DNA from: Bombyx mori
Taxonomy: Eukaryota > Arthropoda > Insecta > Lepidoptera > Bombycidae
NCBI RefSeq assembly: GCF_030269925.1
Contig: NC_085119.1
Span: forward strand, 9,337,001-9,401,000
DNA: 64,000 nt
Direction: 5' to 3'
This document shows, in pieces, positions 32,913 through 42,800 of this stretch. The notes under the pieces were generated by a model. It was not told the DNA's origin. It saw only the letters and a list, made by a program, of their open reading frames with translations, and ran no database searches. The position numbers and the translations under genes were made by a program. Numbering within the stretch: position 1 is the first letter of the stretch; each line of letters begins with the position of its first letter.

Positions 32913-33330
32913 CTAGTGGTCCTGCAGTAGTCGAAATTCGACTATAACTAATTGGAATTGTAAGTTTGTACACTATTATGATTGTATTTTATACTTCTAT
33001 AATCACAAATTTCGCCAAGACTACACTATAAAAAATATTAACACAGACAAACAATATAAATCTATTCTCAATTTCACAACAGACGTCAAGAACAAAAGTT
33101 TGACAATAAATATTATGCATGCGTGTGTGCGTCAAATACATGGTATGTAGTGTGTGTAATGTTTTCTTTATTGATTTACTGTATCTTTTATGCATTATTT
33201 TAAAAAAATATTGGCATTGTGCACTTCTTCTCTATATTCTCTATAAGTGTGGAAAATTTCATACTCCTCCATCCGCGCAATTTTCGTAAAAAGGGATACA
33301 AAGTTTTTGCTTCACGTATTAATATATAGA
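32913..33330 (-). mobile_element. Non-autonomous Helitron, copy 1
   Basis: Read on the minus strand: 5' end TCTATATATTAATACGTG after a host A, and 3' end CTAG before a host T. About a dozen bases upstream of CTAG is a 7-bp hairpin (AGTCGAATTTCGACT). These are the defining Helitron ends. The body has no coding capacity. It is similar over its full length to 60879-61312. No target duplication, as expected. Confidence 0.88.
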
Positions 33331-33486
33331 TTTTTCAATTTCAACATTTATATCACCTGTACAAGCGTATAAATGAATCCAATTATCAGGGATCTGTCGT
33401 ATGTATTCGAAAACAGCTACTTGAACCCACTCATGTTTAAGTAGGTATTGTTTATATAAGAAATATTTATTAAACTGTTGTCTTCT
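33331..33486. other. Spacer between Helitron and Bm1
   Basis: About 155 bases of AT-rich unassigned sequence. Confidence 0.4.
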
Positions 33487-33903
33487 GAAGTCGTCGTGGC
33501 CTAAAGGATAAGACCGGTGCATCGTATCGATGCAACGGTGTTCGAATCCCGCAGGCGGGTACCGATTTTTCTAATGAAATACGTACTTACGTACTCACGA
33601 TTGACTTCCACGGTGAAGGAATAACATCGTGTAATAAAAATCAAACCCGCATAATTATAATTTGCGTAATTACTTGTGGTAGGATCTCTTGAGAGTCCGC
33701 ACGGGTAGGTACCACCGCCCTGCCTATTTCTGCCGTGAAGCAGTAATACGTTTCGGTTTGAAGGGTGGGGCAGCCGTTGTAACTATACAGAGACCTTAGA
33801 ACTTATATCTCGAGGCGGTTGGCGCATTTACGTTGTAGATGTTTATGGGCTCCAGTAACCACTTAACATCAGGTGGGCTGTGAGCTCGTCCACCCATCTA
33901 AGA
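33487..33903 (+). repeat. Bm1 SINE, nearly full length
   Basis: Head GAAGTCGTCGTGGCCTAAAG, B box GGTGTTCGAATCCCGCAGG, T5 at 33566-33570, and a complete body to CACCCATCTAAG. The head is about eight bases shorter than in the 20857 copy, in the region that would be the anticodon arm. The usual CAATAAAA end is replaced by AAGACAAAAACC, so the tail is degraded. Confidence 0.95.
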
Positions 33904-34326
33904 AGACAAAAACCTAATATGGTTTGACTTGAAGTTTAAATTAATTCTTTCAAATTTGATTTCATTAATAAACTTATCCAATATTAAAATAAGCTCTATC
34001 GTCGGTTTCAAAAAGAGCCACAGTCCTGCGACGAACCGGTGAAACAAACTCAGCGGGATAGTGATTATATACTTGTATATTTTATGTCCTTTAATAATTA
34101 CCTTTTGTCAAATAAGAAATGAGCTTGTTTACAGAAATGTTTCAAGGTATATCTACATTAAATTGCTCATTTAATTGGTGCTTAAATTGTTCGCAATTGC
34201 AAAGTTCTCTTCTCAGACTTAATGATGGTCTAACATCTGATGATTTGGGCTTAACAACTTAAGCTATTTCCCATTTCACTGCAATAATTTTATGTGTCAA
34301 ATAAAGTTAGTGAAAATATATATATA
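33904..34326. other. Unassigned sequence with small LINE scrap
   Basis: At 34010-34066 a GC-richer piece (AAAAAGAGCCACAGTCCTGC, GAAACAAACTCAGCGGGATA) resembles common lepidopteran LINE coding debris. The rest is AT-rich. Confidence 0.4.
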
Positions 34327-34517
34327 TTTTTTTTTCTACCTAAGCTGGTAGCCTTGAGAGGCTATTCCAGCGTAACCTTAACTAGTAGGTGAGCTCACGG
34401 GGCTCAAACCTGACGACGTTGCTAACACGAACTCTAGCAAGAGCCGTGTTTCACAGAATCTACCACCGGATCGGAAACGCGACCCACTGAGAAGATCCGG
34501 CGAGAAACTCAGTGGGC
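34327..34517 (-). repeat. Retroposon 3' end, same family as 8501
   Basis: Same plan as the 8501-8713 insert: T run, CTACCTAAGCTGGTAGCCTT, TAGTAGGTGAGCTCACGG, ending GAGAAACTCAGTGGGC. A TATATT-like word on both sides is too simple to count as a target duplication. Confidence 0.88.
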
Positions 34518-36444
34518 TATATTTGGAATTACTTAACAAAACAGTTAGTGTGAATTTTTCGTGTAAAATGTTTACTTTAGAGGAAAAAGCGGTAATGCGT
34601 TTTTTGAACTATCCAAATTAATCATTAAAACTGAATAGCTTCTACTGTATTATTGATGTATATGTGACCTGTAAGAAAAACATTAATTCTGTCCATTTTT
34701 TGATGCAAATAATTATTCCTTAAAGATTGAGATAACAAGAAAAAGGCATAAGAATACACTTGTATCCTTTGTGTAAAAATTAGTTATCCGTTTTCGGCCG
34801 ATTTTGACTGTATTGTCTACATTTATTTATGACATACAGCTTGTTAAGCTTTAATTTGAAAGTATTTTGACAACGTCCACTCAATAAAGAAGAATTACTT
34901 ATTTGTTCATTCATATCATTCATATTTTTAAAACATATTCAAGTTCTACTCTCAAAATCACACATTCAACAATAATTTTTTTTTGTTTAAAATTTCTATG
35001 ATAAGATCCATAAATGTTGTATATATTTTTTCCATTGTCAAAGAAAATACAAGCCTTAAAGTAGGATTACATCTCTCTGTCTTGGGCAGTAAAATTTGCA
35101 TGTATTTTTTGGTCGCGTGCTTTTATCTTGGGAAAAAGGATCGGTCCCACTGGACGAAAAAACGTCTACCCAAGGCCGGAGATTCTTTGACGGGCTTTCA
35201 AACATTTTTCATATCTATTACAAGTCACTGTACCGGGCTGATTTATATAGTTACGAAATTGTTTATTTTCAAAGGACATTTCTTTATTTTAATTATTAAC
35301 ATGTTCAGCCGAAGATCGCCTTTTGGGGATAGAATAATAGATACATTTCTTCTTCCCATATCGTCCTCTGATTAAATTCGTTTAGGGATCCAAAATAAAT
35401 TAGGGTTTCATGGATTAGCCTGTAGCTCATTTAGAGTATTTTCCTGTGAACGTTGCTGCGGATCCCTGCTACACAAGAGTTACCTTGGTAGTAGTGAGAC
35501 GTAGGCAATAGACAACATGATGCCTATCTTGAAATATATTTGTAGTGATTTGTTTGAAAAAAAAAATGGTTACCTAGAAAGCTTTTCGGGAGTTTTAAGC
35601 AAGAAAATTATTGTACTTTTTGGTGTATTATTTTTTCGAATTTCCACTTTGACCCCCGTATCTCTGTCGTCGCCATATTGGCAACATGGCGACTAAAAGC
35701 TTTTTTTTTTCCAGTTATTTTACTTTAAAATCATTTATATACAGAAATTCAACTATAGGATCGAAGTAGCATTTGTATTGTATGGAGTCTGTCTCACCCA
35801 CTGAATAGGAATACCACTACAAGCAGAAAGCCGCACCCATAATTAAAGTTTTCTTCTTACCGTGAATACGATGGTTACATTTAATTTAGAAACCTTAAAA
35901 TCCTTAGTTAAACTTTCGTAAACGTGACGTAATTACTAAACAGTTTTTGTAATTAACACAGCCAGCGGCCGGTGTATAATTTCACTTCCTGTCAGCACTT
36001 CAAACCTCAAATCCAAAAGAACTAGGAAAAAGTCGTTTATTCGACATCTGAATTCTTATTTTGCCATTTCAAAATATGTATATATTAAAAATATTCCTCG
36101 GTATCAAACGACATGACTACTTTAAAAACAAAATTAGAGCAACCGGCTTTTAAAAAAAAAAAAAAAACCCGGGAATAACTTACTTAACCATAATTCATAA
36201 ACAGATCGTTATCCCATATTGTTTCTTTCGTAGCCACACACCAGCCAATTGGGAATTCAACCTATAAATATGTTTACGGGGAAATTTAACCCAGTATAGC
36301 AATTAATTTAAGAGACAGGTCAGAGACATCGAGCTCATAAATTATGGTTTGGGGGACACGTCTATAAACTAGGACGGAAGGTAACTGGTTCGGGCGCCGA
36401 CTTGCCCGCGTCCTACATCCAAGCGTTTTTTTATGATAGGACGC

Positions 36445-36446
<2 letters not shown>
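34518..36446. other. Unassigned sequence
   Basis: A 130-codon plus-strand frame spans 34983-35375 but begins without ATG and is rich in Ile, Phe and Ser. A patch at 35110-35210 (AAAAAGGATCGGTCCCACTG) is GC-richer. No domain recognised. Nothing else supported. Confidence 0.4.
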
Positions 36447-36479
<33 letters not shown>

Positions 36480-36795
36480 TGCTTAGATGTGTGGACGAGC
36501 TCACAGCCCACCTGGTGTTAAGTGGTTACTGGAGCCCATAGACATCTACAACGTAAATGCGCCACACACCTTGAGATATAGTTCTAAGGTCTCAGTATAG
36601 TCACAACGGCTGCCCCACCCTTCAAACCGAAACGCATTACTGCTTCACGGCAGAAAAATAGGCGGGGCGGTGGTACCTACCCGTGCGGACTCACAAGAGG
36701 TCCTACCACCAGTAATTACGCAAATTATAATTTTGCGGGTTTGATTTTTATTGCACGGTGTTATTCCTTCACCGTGGAAGTCAATCGTGAACATT
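36447..36795 (-). repeat. Bm1 SINE, head-truncated, long tail
   Basis: A 31-base T run (36447-36477), the complement of a long poly(A) tail, then the body to GGAAGTCAATCGTGAACATT. The tRNA-like head is absent. The long intact tail and close match to the consensus suggest a recent insertion. Confidence 0.95.
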
Positions 36796-37377
36796 AAATT
36801 TGTCCCTCTCATCTACTCGAGACCTTAGATAGTGGATCACGCACGCATGAATGGTCTCCAACATAACAACTTGACCTAGTTTATCGACTTGAAGTGCTGA
36901 AGAACTGGAAGTGAAAAGTGTGCTGTTTAAATATGTTAGTTACCAAGAGGCGATGTCGTAGAAAACTAGTTTTGGCGTTTCATTTATTGAGTAGTCAAAT
37001 AAAATAAAATCAAGTCAAATAAAAAAAAAATTATTCAACATAAATGAAAGTACATACTTGTTGAACGTCAAAAAGAAATACCGCCAATTCACAAAAACTA
37101 GCCTCCGTCTTGAGAAGAACTGGCAAGAAACTCAGCGGTCATTTCTTTCTTTTTTTAATATTAGATTTTTTTTAAATATACATTTTTACAATGAGTATTA
37201 TAACGTAACAATTATTGCAATATTGAAATGCCCGGAGCGAGCAACTCATTCCCAGTAACATTGAACGTAAAACAATAAATTGAGGATGTATTTAAAAATT
37301 TGAAGACGAAGTCGACTAAGCAACTCAGGATTGTTGAGGAATTGGAATACTAGAACTTTTGAGTTAGCCGTATCACA
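36796..37377. other. Unassigned sequence with LINE scrap
   Basis: At 37100-37145 the piece CCTCCGTCTTGAGAAGAACT then GGCAAGAAACTCAGCGGTCA resembles widespread lepidopteran LINE debris. The rest is AT-rich. Confidence 0.4.
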
Positions 37378-37615
37378 TTTTTTTCTTAGATGGGTGGACG
37401 AGTTGTGGATGACACACGGCTCACCTGGTGCTAAGTGACTACCGTATCCACAGAAATCTATAACGTAAATGGCGCTACGAACCTCGAGAAATGAGTTCTA
37501 AGTCTTAGTTTTACAGTACAACGGCTGCCCCCACCCATCATATCGAGACGCTTTAATGATTCACGGCAGAAATGGGAATGGTTTTGGTACCTATCCGTGC
37601 GGAATCACAAGACGC
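37378..37615 (-). repeat. Bm1 SINE relic
   Basis: TTTTTTCTTAGATGGGTGGA, GGCTCACCTGGTGCTAAGTG, CAACGGCTGCCCCCACCC and GATTCACGGCAGAAATGGG follow the Bm1 body with many changes. Older than the neighbouring 36447 copy. Confidence 0.85.
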
Positions 37616-40039
37616 CCACCAGACAACCACCACTAAAATAGTTTATATTAAACATGGTTTTATATTATATTTTTCATGGTTTATGTTACTTTGATAGCGA
37701 TAGTATAAACGTTTAGCATATCTTTGAGATTTAGATTACACAAATCTATTTAATTTTATTACGAAATTAAAGAAAGCTTTAGAATTAGAAATATTTTTGG
37801 AAAAGTGGGTCGAAACATAAGTCACATCGCACAGACTGCCGCGAAAAAAGATAAACAAATGAAGTGTCTTTATTATCTTTCACATAATATGCACATAGCT
37901 AAAAGGATATCTTTGTTTACGGTCACAGTGAACAAAACAAATAAGTATTAGGAAGGCAGTTGGGAATCTATAACTCAATGCCAACTTTTCCGAAGTTAGC
38001 CAAGTCGGGCAAAAGTACTTTGATCACGGCAAACAGCGAAACCTCCATTTCAGCTTTGTAAAGTTACCTATAAACAAAAACAACTTTATTGTGTTAAAAT
38101 ATTTTCGTGGTTTCGGAAACGTTTTTAGAAGGATTCGTGAAAAACAATGCGAAACGAAAGTTGGTGCAATTTTAGCGTAGTTTTATTTGTAACAATAAAA
38201 TCGTTTTCCAATAAATTAAGGTTAAAACAATAATTTTAAACGAATTATTGTTTTCATGTATCAAGATTGGAAGAAGGCGATGGCTGTAGCAGTTCGTTTA
38301 AATGGCCTAACTGGTAATTTTGAAATGGTTGCCGAAATTCATGGACATAACCTGATTTCGAAGTCTCTGTTGTATTTACACAATTTTACTCTACAACTTG
38401 GCACACATGACAGCTCGTAGTAGAAAAGGCATAATTTTTTTTATTTTGATTACTACTGTATTTTTCAATTGAATTATTCTTTATTTTTACTAAGTTAATA
38501 GCTTTACAACATAATTATTTACATAACATTCAGATTCGAAAAAAGAAAGCTAATTACCGACCTGGAATGGAACAGACAAAACAAAAACAAAAATGAATAC
38601 AAACAAAAGTAAATAAGTTAATGATTTTATATTTTTTAATTATTTCGAACTAGTGAAATTCTGTCACGCTCCATTGTGACAATCACTTATTGTGTGAAAA
38701 ATAACGATTTCTTGAAACCATTTGCACACCATAAGTCGTGGTTGTTATAGTACGACGACAGACTCCTTCCCTGAATTATCAATGACAGCTGTATCAAGTT
38801 TCATTACAATCGGTTAGATGGTACAGGATTCAGGATTTAGGTTTCATTTCAATCAACTGAATGATAATGTAGACGGATTCACGAATCTAGTGTTATTATA
38901 CGTAACACAGCCAATAGATATAGTCCACATCACTTTGAGACATGAGATCGAAACTTGAATGGTAAACTTGTATAAACGATTGTCTTTCCTTGCAAATCAG
39001 GACGTAGTACAACTGCTTCATAGTAGAAGTTAGGATGGACGTTCCTTTATCGTGGAAGTCGCTTGTTAATACATATACGATATTATTATGTTTTTACTCA
39101 GAATTATGTCAATTAGTATTACAGCTCGCTCTGAGGAAGCCACTTCGCTCGACATCCCCAATACCTTCAGTATCATGCTTTGGTCTTCACCGACTGATCG
39201 GTTCTTATTAGGAGGCCAAGTGGCTCGTTTGCATCGAATCTCGGTCACGTAAGTTTTGCCATTGTAGGACTCACCGTCAGCCGGTTTAGGAGATTGGTCT
39301 TCGACGTAAAGTTTAGAAACTTTTTAAACAGATTAGGAATACATTAAGATAAAGTGTTACGTATCCGTTAATTTAAAAACAGTATAGCCATCACATACGG
39401 TCAATATTTTAGGGAATTTATCACCAGTTTACACAATATCAAAAAATCACAAAAAAAAAACAAAATTCATATCAAAATATTCAAAATATCACAAGCATCC
39501 ATTGCTCATTTCTTTATTGTTTGCTTCAATCTATCACAATCACAAATAATACGAATACAAATATAAATGGAAAAAATGTGACGTGACGTGACGCGAAATG
39601 AAAAAAAAAGAAGCTATTTGTAATGACATTTCTAAACGTACAAAGGTCAAATGCACAGAGTATAGAAACTAAGAAAACGAATTATAGAAAAACCGACATG
39701 AACAGTTTCCAATTTGGACGCGGTGAACTTTTATGTCGGCAGTTTTACGTGAGCTGAAACGTGAGTAATAAGATTAAAAATAAATTATGTCTCGTGTAAG
39801 GTCGGTCATAAAGCAGTGGACGGGGATATGTCGTGTGTGTACAAATTCTCGTAGGGAATAGGTACATTTCACTTTGTTATTTCACATGAGAATAAAAGAA
39901 TTGTTCCTTGTACATGTGTTCGTACTTCATGTTTTGTTTTGAAATCGTTGACAAAACGTGTACATATGTATGTATGTATGTATGTGTACGTGTGTAAATA
40001 TTACATTTACTATTTTTTTCCAGTACTAAATAAACGCGC
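37616..40039. other. Unassigned sequence with (TATG)n microsatellite
   Basis: About 2.4 kb with a (TATG)n run at 39964-39983. A GC-richer minus-strand frame at 39066-39248 (60 codons) shows no known motif. Otherwise nothing supported. Confidence 0.4.
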
Positions 40040-40316
40040 TCCAGACTCAAGGTTGTTAAAGGGTATTTCCTAGGTCTCTACGAATTGTATTGTAATATCT
40101 ATGAAGAGATTGGTGATAGCTATTCCAGTGATCGGGACGTCGTCCCATCACCGTGGGGTCGAGAATAAGGATCGATCCGCGCTAAAACCTTGCCCCGTCT
40201 GGTTAATTTGAGTTCTATCTCATCGGAGATTCGGACACGGGATGTTAAGCGACAAACTACCATAGTCTAGACGGAACTAGGGCGATTCCAACTTGAATAA
40301 AAAATAAAAAAAAACC
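40040..40316 (+). repeat. Probable retroposon 3' end
   Basis: A GC-richer block (GATCGGGACGTCGTCCCATC, CCTTGCCCCGTCTGGTTAAT, GATTCGGACACGGGATGTTA) ends in an A-rich tail at 40297-40314 (AATAAAAAATAAAAAAAA), as expected of a non-LTR element or SINE. Family not recognised. Confidence 0.5.
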
Positions 40317-40663
40317 GAACCGGCGCACACTCATAATACACTGGACCAATAAATAAAACCGTAATTACCGACACGTAAATATAAAAGTCACCGTTCCTAT
40401 CAACACGTATGGAAACAGTAACAATAAGTATAGTTGTTAGTAGTAATTTTATCGTCTGAAAGTTAAACTTGGTGCTGTAAACGACTGAAGTACGGTGGTT
40501 TTCTCGAGCTGAATAGTTTAGCGGAATAACCTAACACTGCTCTGGTCTGGCCTCGCGCCGAATATTGCTGTTAAATTACTTCTGATAACTGCTCTCATTT
40601 ATTTAATTTTTGATGGGATTAGTAATGTATAAATGACAGTATTCGTACTAATACGGGCTAATA

Positions 40664-40816
40664 AGCTGCTCTTGAGCTGTTAGGTCTCTTTCGGAGGCGC
40701 TCGGGCAGCGGTTAGCAAATCCCACCCCTCCTGGCGGAGCCTTTGCTCGGCCACCTGTCCTTGTGAAACTGGAAAGGCCTCCAGGCCACCAGTATTCTTT
40801 CAATCATAAAAAAAGG
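40664..40816 (+). repeat. LINE-like 3' end with A tail
   Basis: A GC-rich block (CTCGGGCAGCGGTTAGCAAA, CTGGCGGAGCCTTTGCTCGG, CTGGAAAGGCCTCCAGGCCA), then TTTCAATCATAAAAAAA. This looks like the 3' UTR and tail of a non-LTR element. The preceding 340 bases (40317-40663) are unassigned. Confidence 0.6.
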
Positions 40817-40914
40817 CCGAATATTACCCGCGAGACGTGAAGCCTTCCGATTTGACAGCAATTAATACAACTCAATACCTACCTTACATACGGATTCTAT
40901 CTGACGTTGGTAAT

Positions 40915-40977
40915 GTGTATGAGCGACGGTGACCATCCGGTGGGTTGTATGTTCGTCTGCCTGAAACCAACAAAAAA
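40915..40977 (+). repeat. Retroposon relic, family of 23053
   Basis: GAGCGACGGTGACCATCCGG then GTTGTATGTTCGTCTGCCTG and an A run match the 23053-23255 family in plus orientation. Confidence 0.6.
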
Positions 40978-42258
40978 GTGGTATAAACTTCGGCAGCTAC
41001 TGAATGCTAGATCGGCCGGCAGAAAATGTTTAAGCCCGTCAGTCTTCCGGGGGAGTAACCATGTTATTACTTAGAAAAAACAGCATTGGTGGCAGAAGAA
41101 TAACTTAATGTAAAAATTAGCAAAAGCGACTTATAATTATAATAGAATATTTAATTTTTCAAAGAAACATAATATATAAATAAATATTTAAATTGTTTAA
41201 AAAAACATAAAATAACCCTAGCTATAATTCATTACTTTCTCTCCTTAACTCATAAAACAAATTATGCTCGCTTAATTGAATATTTATCTTTATTATGAAA
41301 AATAATTTGATACTCTTTCCTCGAAACACTTAATTCTAAATTACCTGTTACATTGTTTGTTTTAATTGTTCACAGACAGAAAGGTTCACGAAATATATTT
41401 TATTGTGCGAACTTTTTACATCTCACAGCTGTTTCTCTTCACAATTTATAGAGGAGTTGGTGTAAAAAGTCTGGCAAACTTTACGAGTTCTAGCCGATTG
41501 CTACAACGTTGGCATTTTGATCATTTCAACCCGATTTTTTATGGTTATACTGGATCGATGCTGTCACGGTCGACCTGGTATTAAGAGGCTATTAGATATG
41601 ATAGAACAACGCGAATGGCACCGATTTTGAAATATGTGGTCGAAGTAACAATTGCACGGTAGAACGTTGTCCGTTGCACCTTTTAAACAGAAAATTATGA
41701 CTATTTCGCGATGAATATAGACAGACATAGCATTAACTATCATGATCTTCATTTCGATATTAGAGTTTACTAAAGTATACTTGTATTGTCATTTCCTTTG
41801 TATGGCGAATAGTAATAATCGACTTGTCTGCAATATTTTATCATCCCCATTAAGACAGGACGTATCTTCCCAAATTTATAGGAAATGCAATCCGACTTTG
41901 TCGACATAAATATTAGAGAGTATGTTTGAATGACAAGGCTGTTTTTCATATTTGATTTTGGCATTCTTTTTTACGTAAAAAGAGTTCGGCAAATACATAA
42001 AAATATCGGATGTGCACTGCTGGGTAGACAGTTTGTTACGGTATATTTGAGATTTCGAGTTTATGTCTCAGGCTTTTTAAGCTATTGCATAGATTTTATC
42101 GCGGGCCTTGAGAGCGGAATCATGAAATTCCGTAACGAAAAAAACCTTCCACCCCTCACTACGCCTACTATCTAGCTCGCGTTCAACACATTCACACGTT
42201 GCGCTTTTGTAGTGTTTAAAGTAAGAAGTCTAAACACCGATTTATGTACTATCAAAAT
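40978..42258. other. Unassigned sequence
   Basis: AT-rich. Frames at 41366-41584, 41564-41752, 41770-41964 and 41930-42175 overlap on both strands and show no motif. Nothing supported. Confidence 0.4.
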
Positions 42259-42366
42259 ATGTGATATAATTTCGTGGGTAACACAACGATAGCGCGATTC
42301 AGCTTTTGCGTCAAGCGCCATCTATCGGCGACAAACGGAATTGTAAAATAGAAAATTATATCACAT
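42259..42366. mobile_element. Small palindromic MITE-like element
   Basis: A perfect 14-base inverted repeat, ATGTGATATAATTT at 42259-42272 and AAATTATATCACAT at 42353-42366, encloses about 80 bases that include AAGCGCCATCTATCGGCG. Size and structure fit a MITE. Only one copy is in the window and no target duplication is clear. Confidence 0.55.
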
Positions 42367-42711
42367 CGCTTAGTCGAAGAATTTTATTACTACTCCTAGT
42401 ACTCATTCAGTGATTGGAGTGGCATTAAAAATAAACTAGCTAAACCGCTGATTCTGGGCGAATGAGAGTTAGAACTAGCATCCAAAGGCGTGTCTCTATC
42501 CCATGTAGCGCCCTCTAGTGAGTGCGCGGTCAAAATGGAATACTCACAGTGTAGCAGATTCATTGAAAGTTAGCTCACTGAGTTTCTCGCCGGATCTTAT
42601 TTTATTGTTGTTTTAATATTAAATTATTATTGTCGATTTATAATTGCATAAGTTGATAAAAAATGCTATGCAACAGCTTTACCGCGACAGTCTCCGAGTG
42701 CCACACGTCTT
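42367..42711. other. Unassigned sequence with CTCF-like word and retroposon scrap
   Basis: TAGCGCCCTCTAGTG lies at 42506-42520. CTCACTGAGTTTCTCGCCGG at 42577-42596 is a scrap, in the opposite orientation, of the 8501-type retroposon end. No gene seen. Confidence 0.45.
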
Positions 42712-42800
42712 TTTTTTTTTATTGTCACTGTAGACAGATGAGCACATGGCCCACCTCATAGTGGGGGATTACTGTCGCTCATTGACATCAGAAAAGCTAG
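42712..42800 (-). repeat. Retroposon relic, family of 23053
   Basis: A T run, then ATTGTCACTGTAGACAGATG, GCACATGGCCCACCTCATAG and TTACTGTCGCTCATTGACAT, a diverged copy of the 23053 end. Confidence 0.7.

Noticed and set aside
34983..35375. A 130-codon plus-strand gene
   Set aside because: No ATG at the start, hydrophobic and low-complexity composition typical of AT-rich noncoding DNA, no domain.
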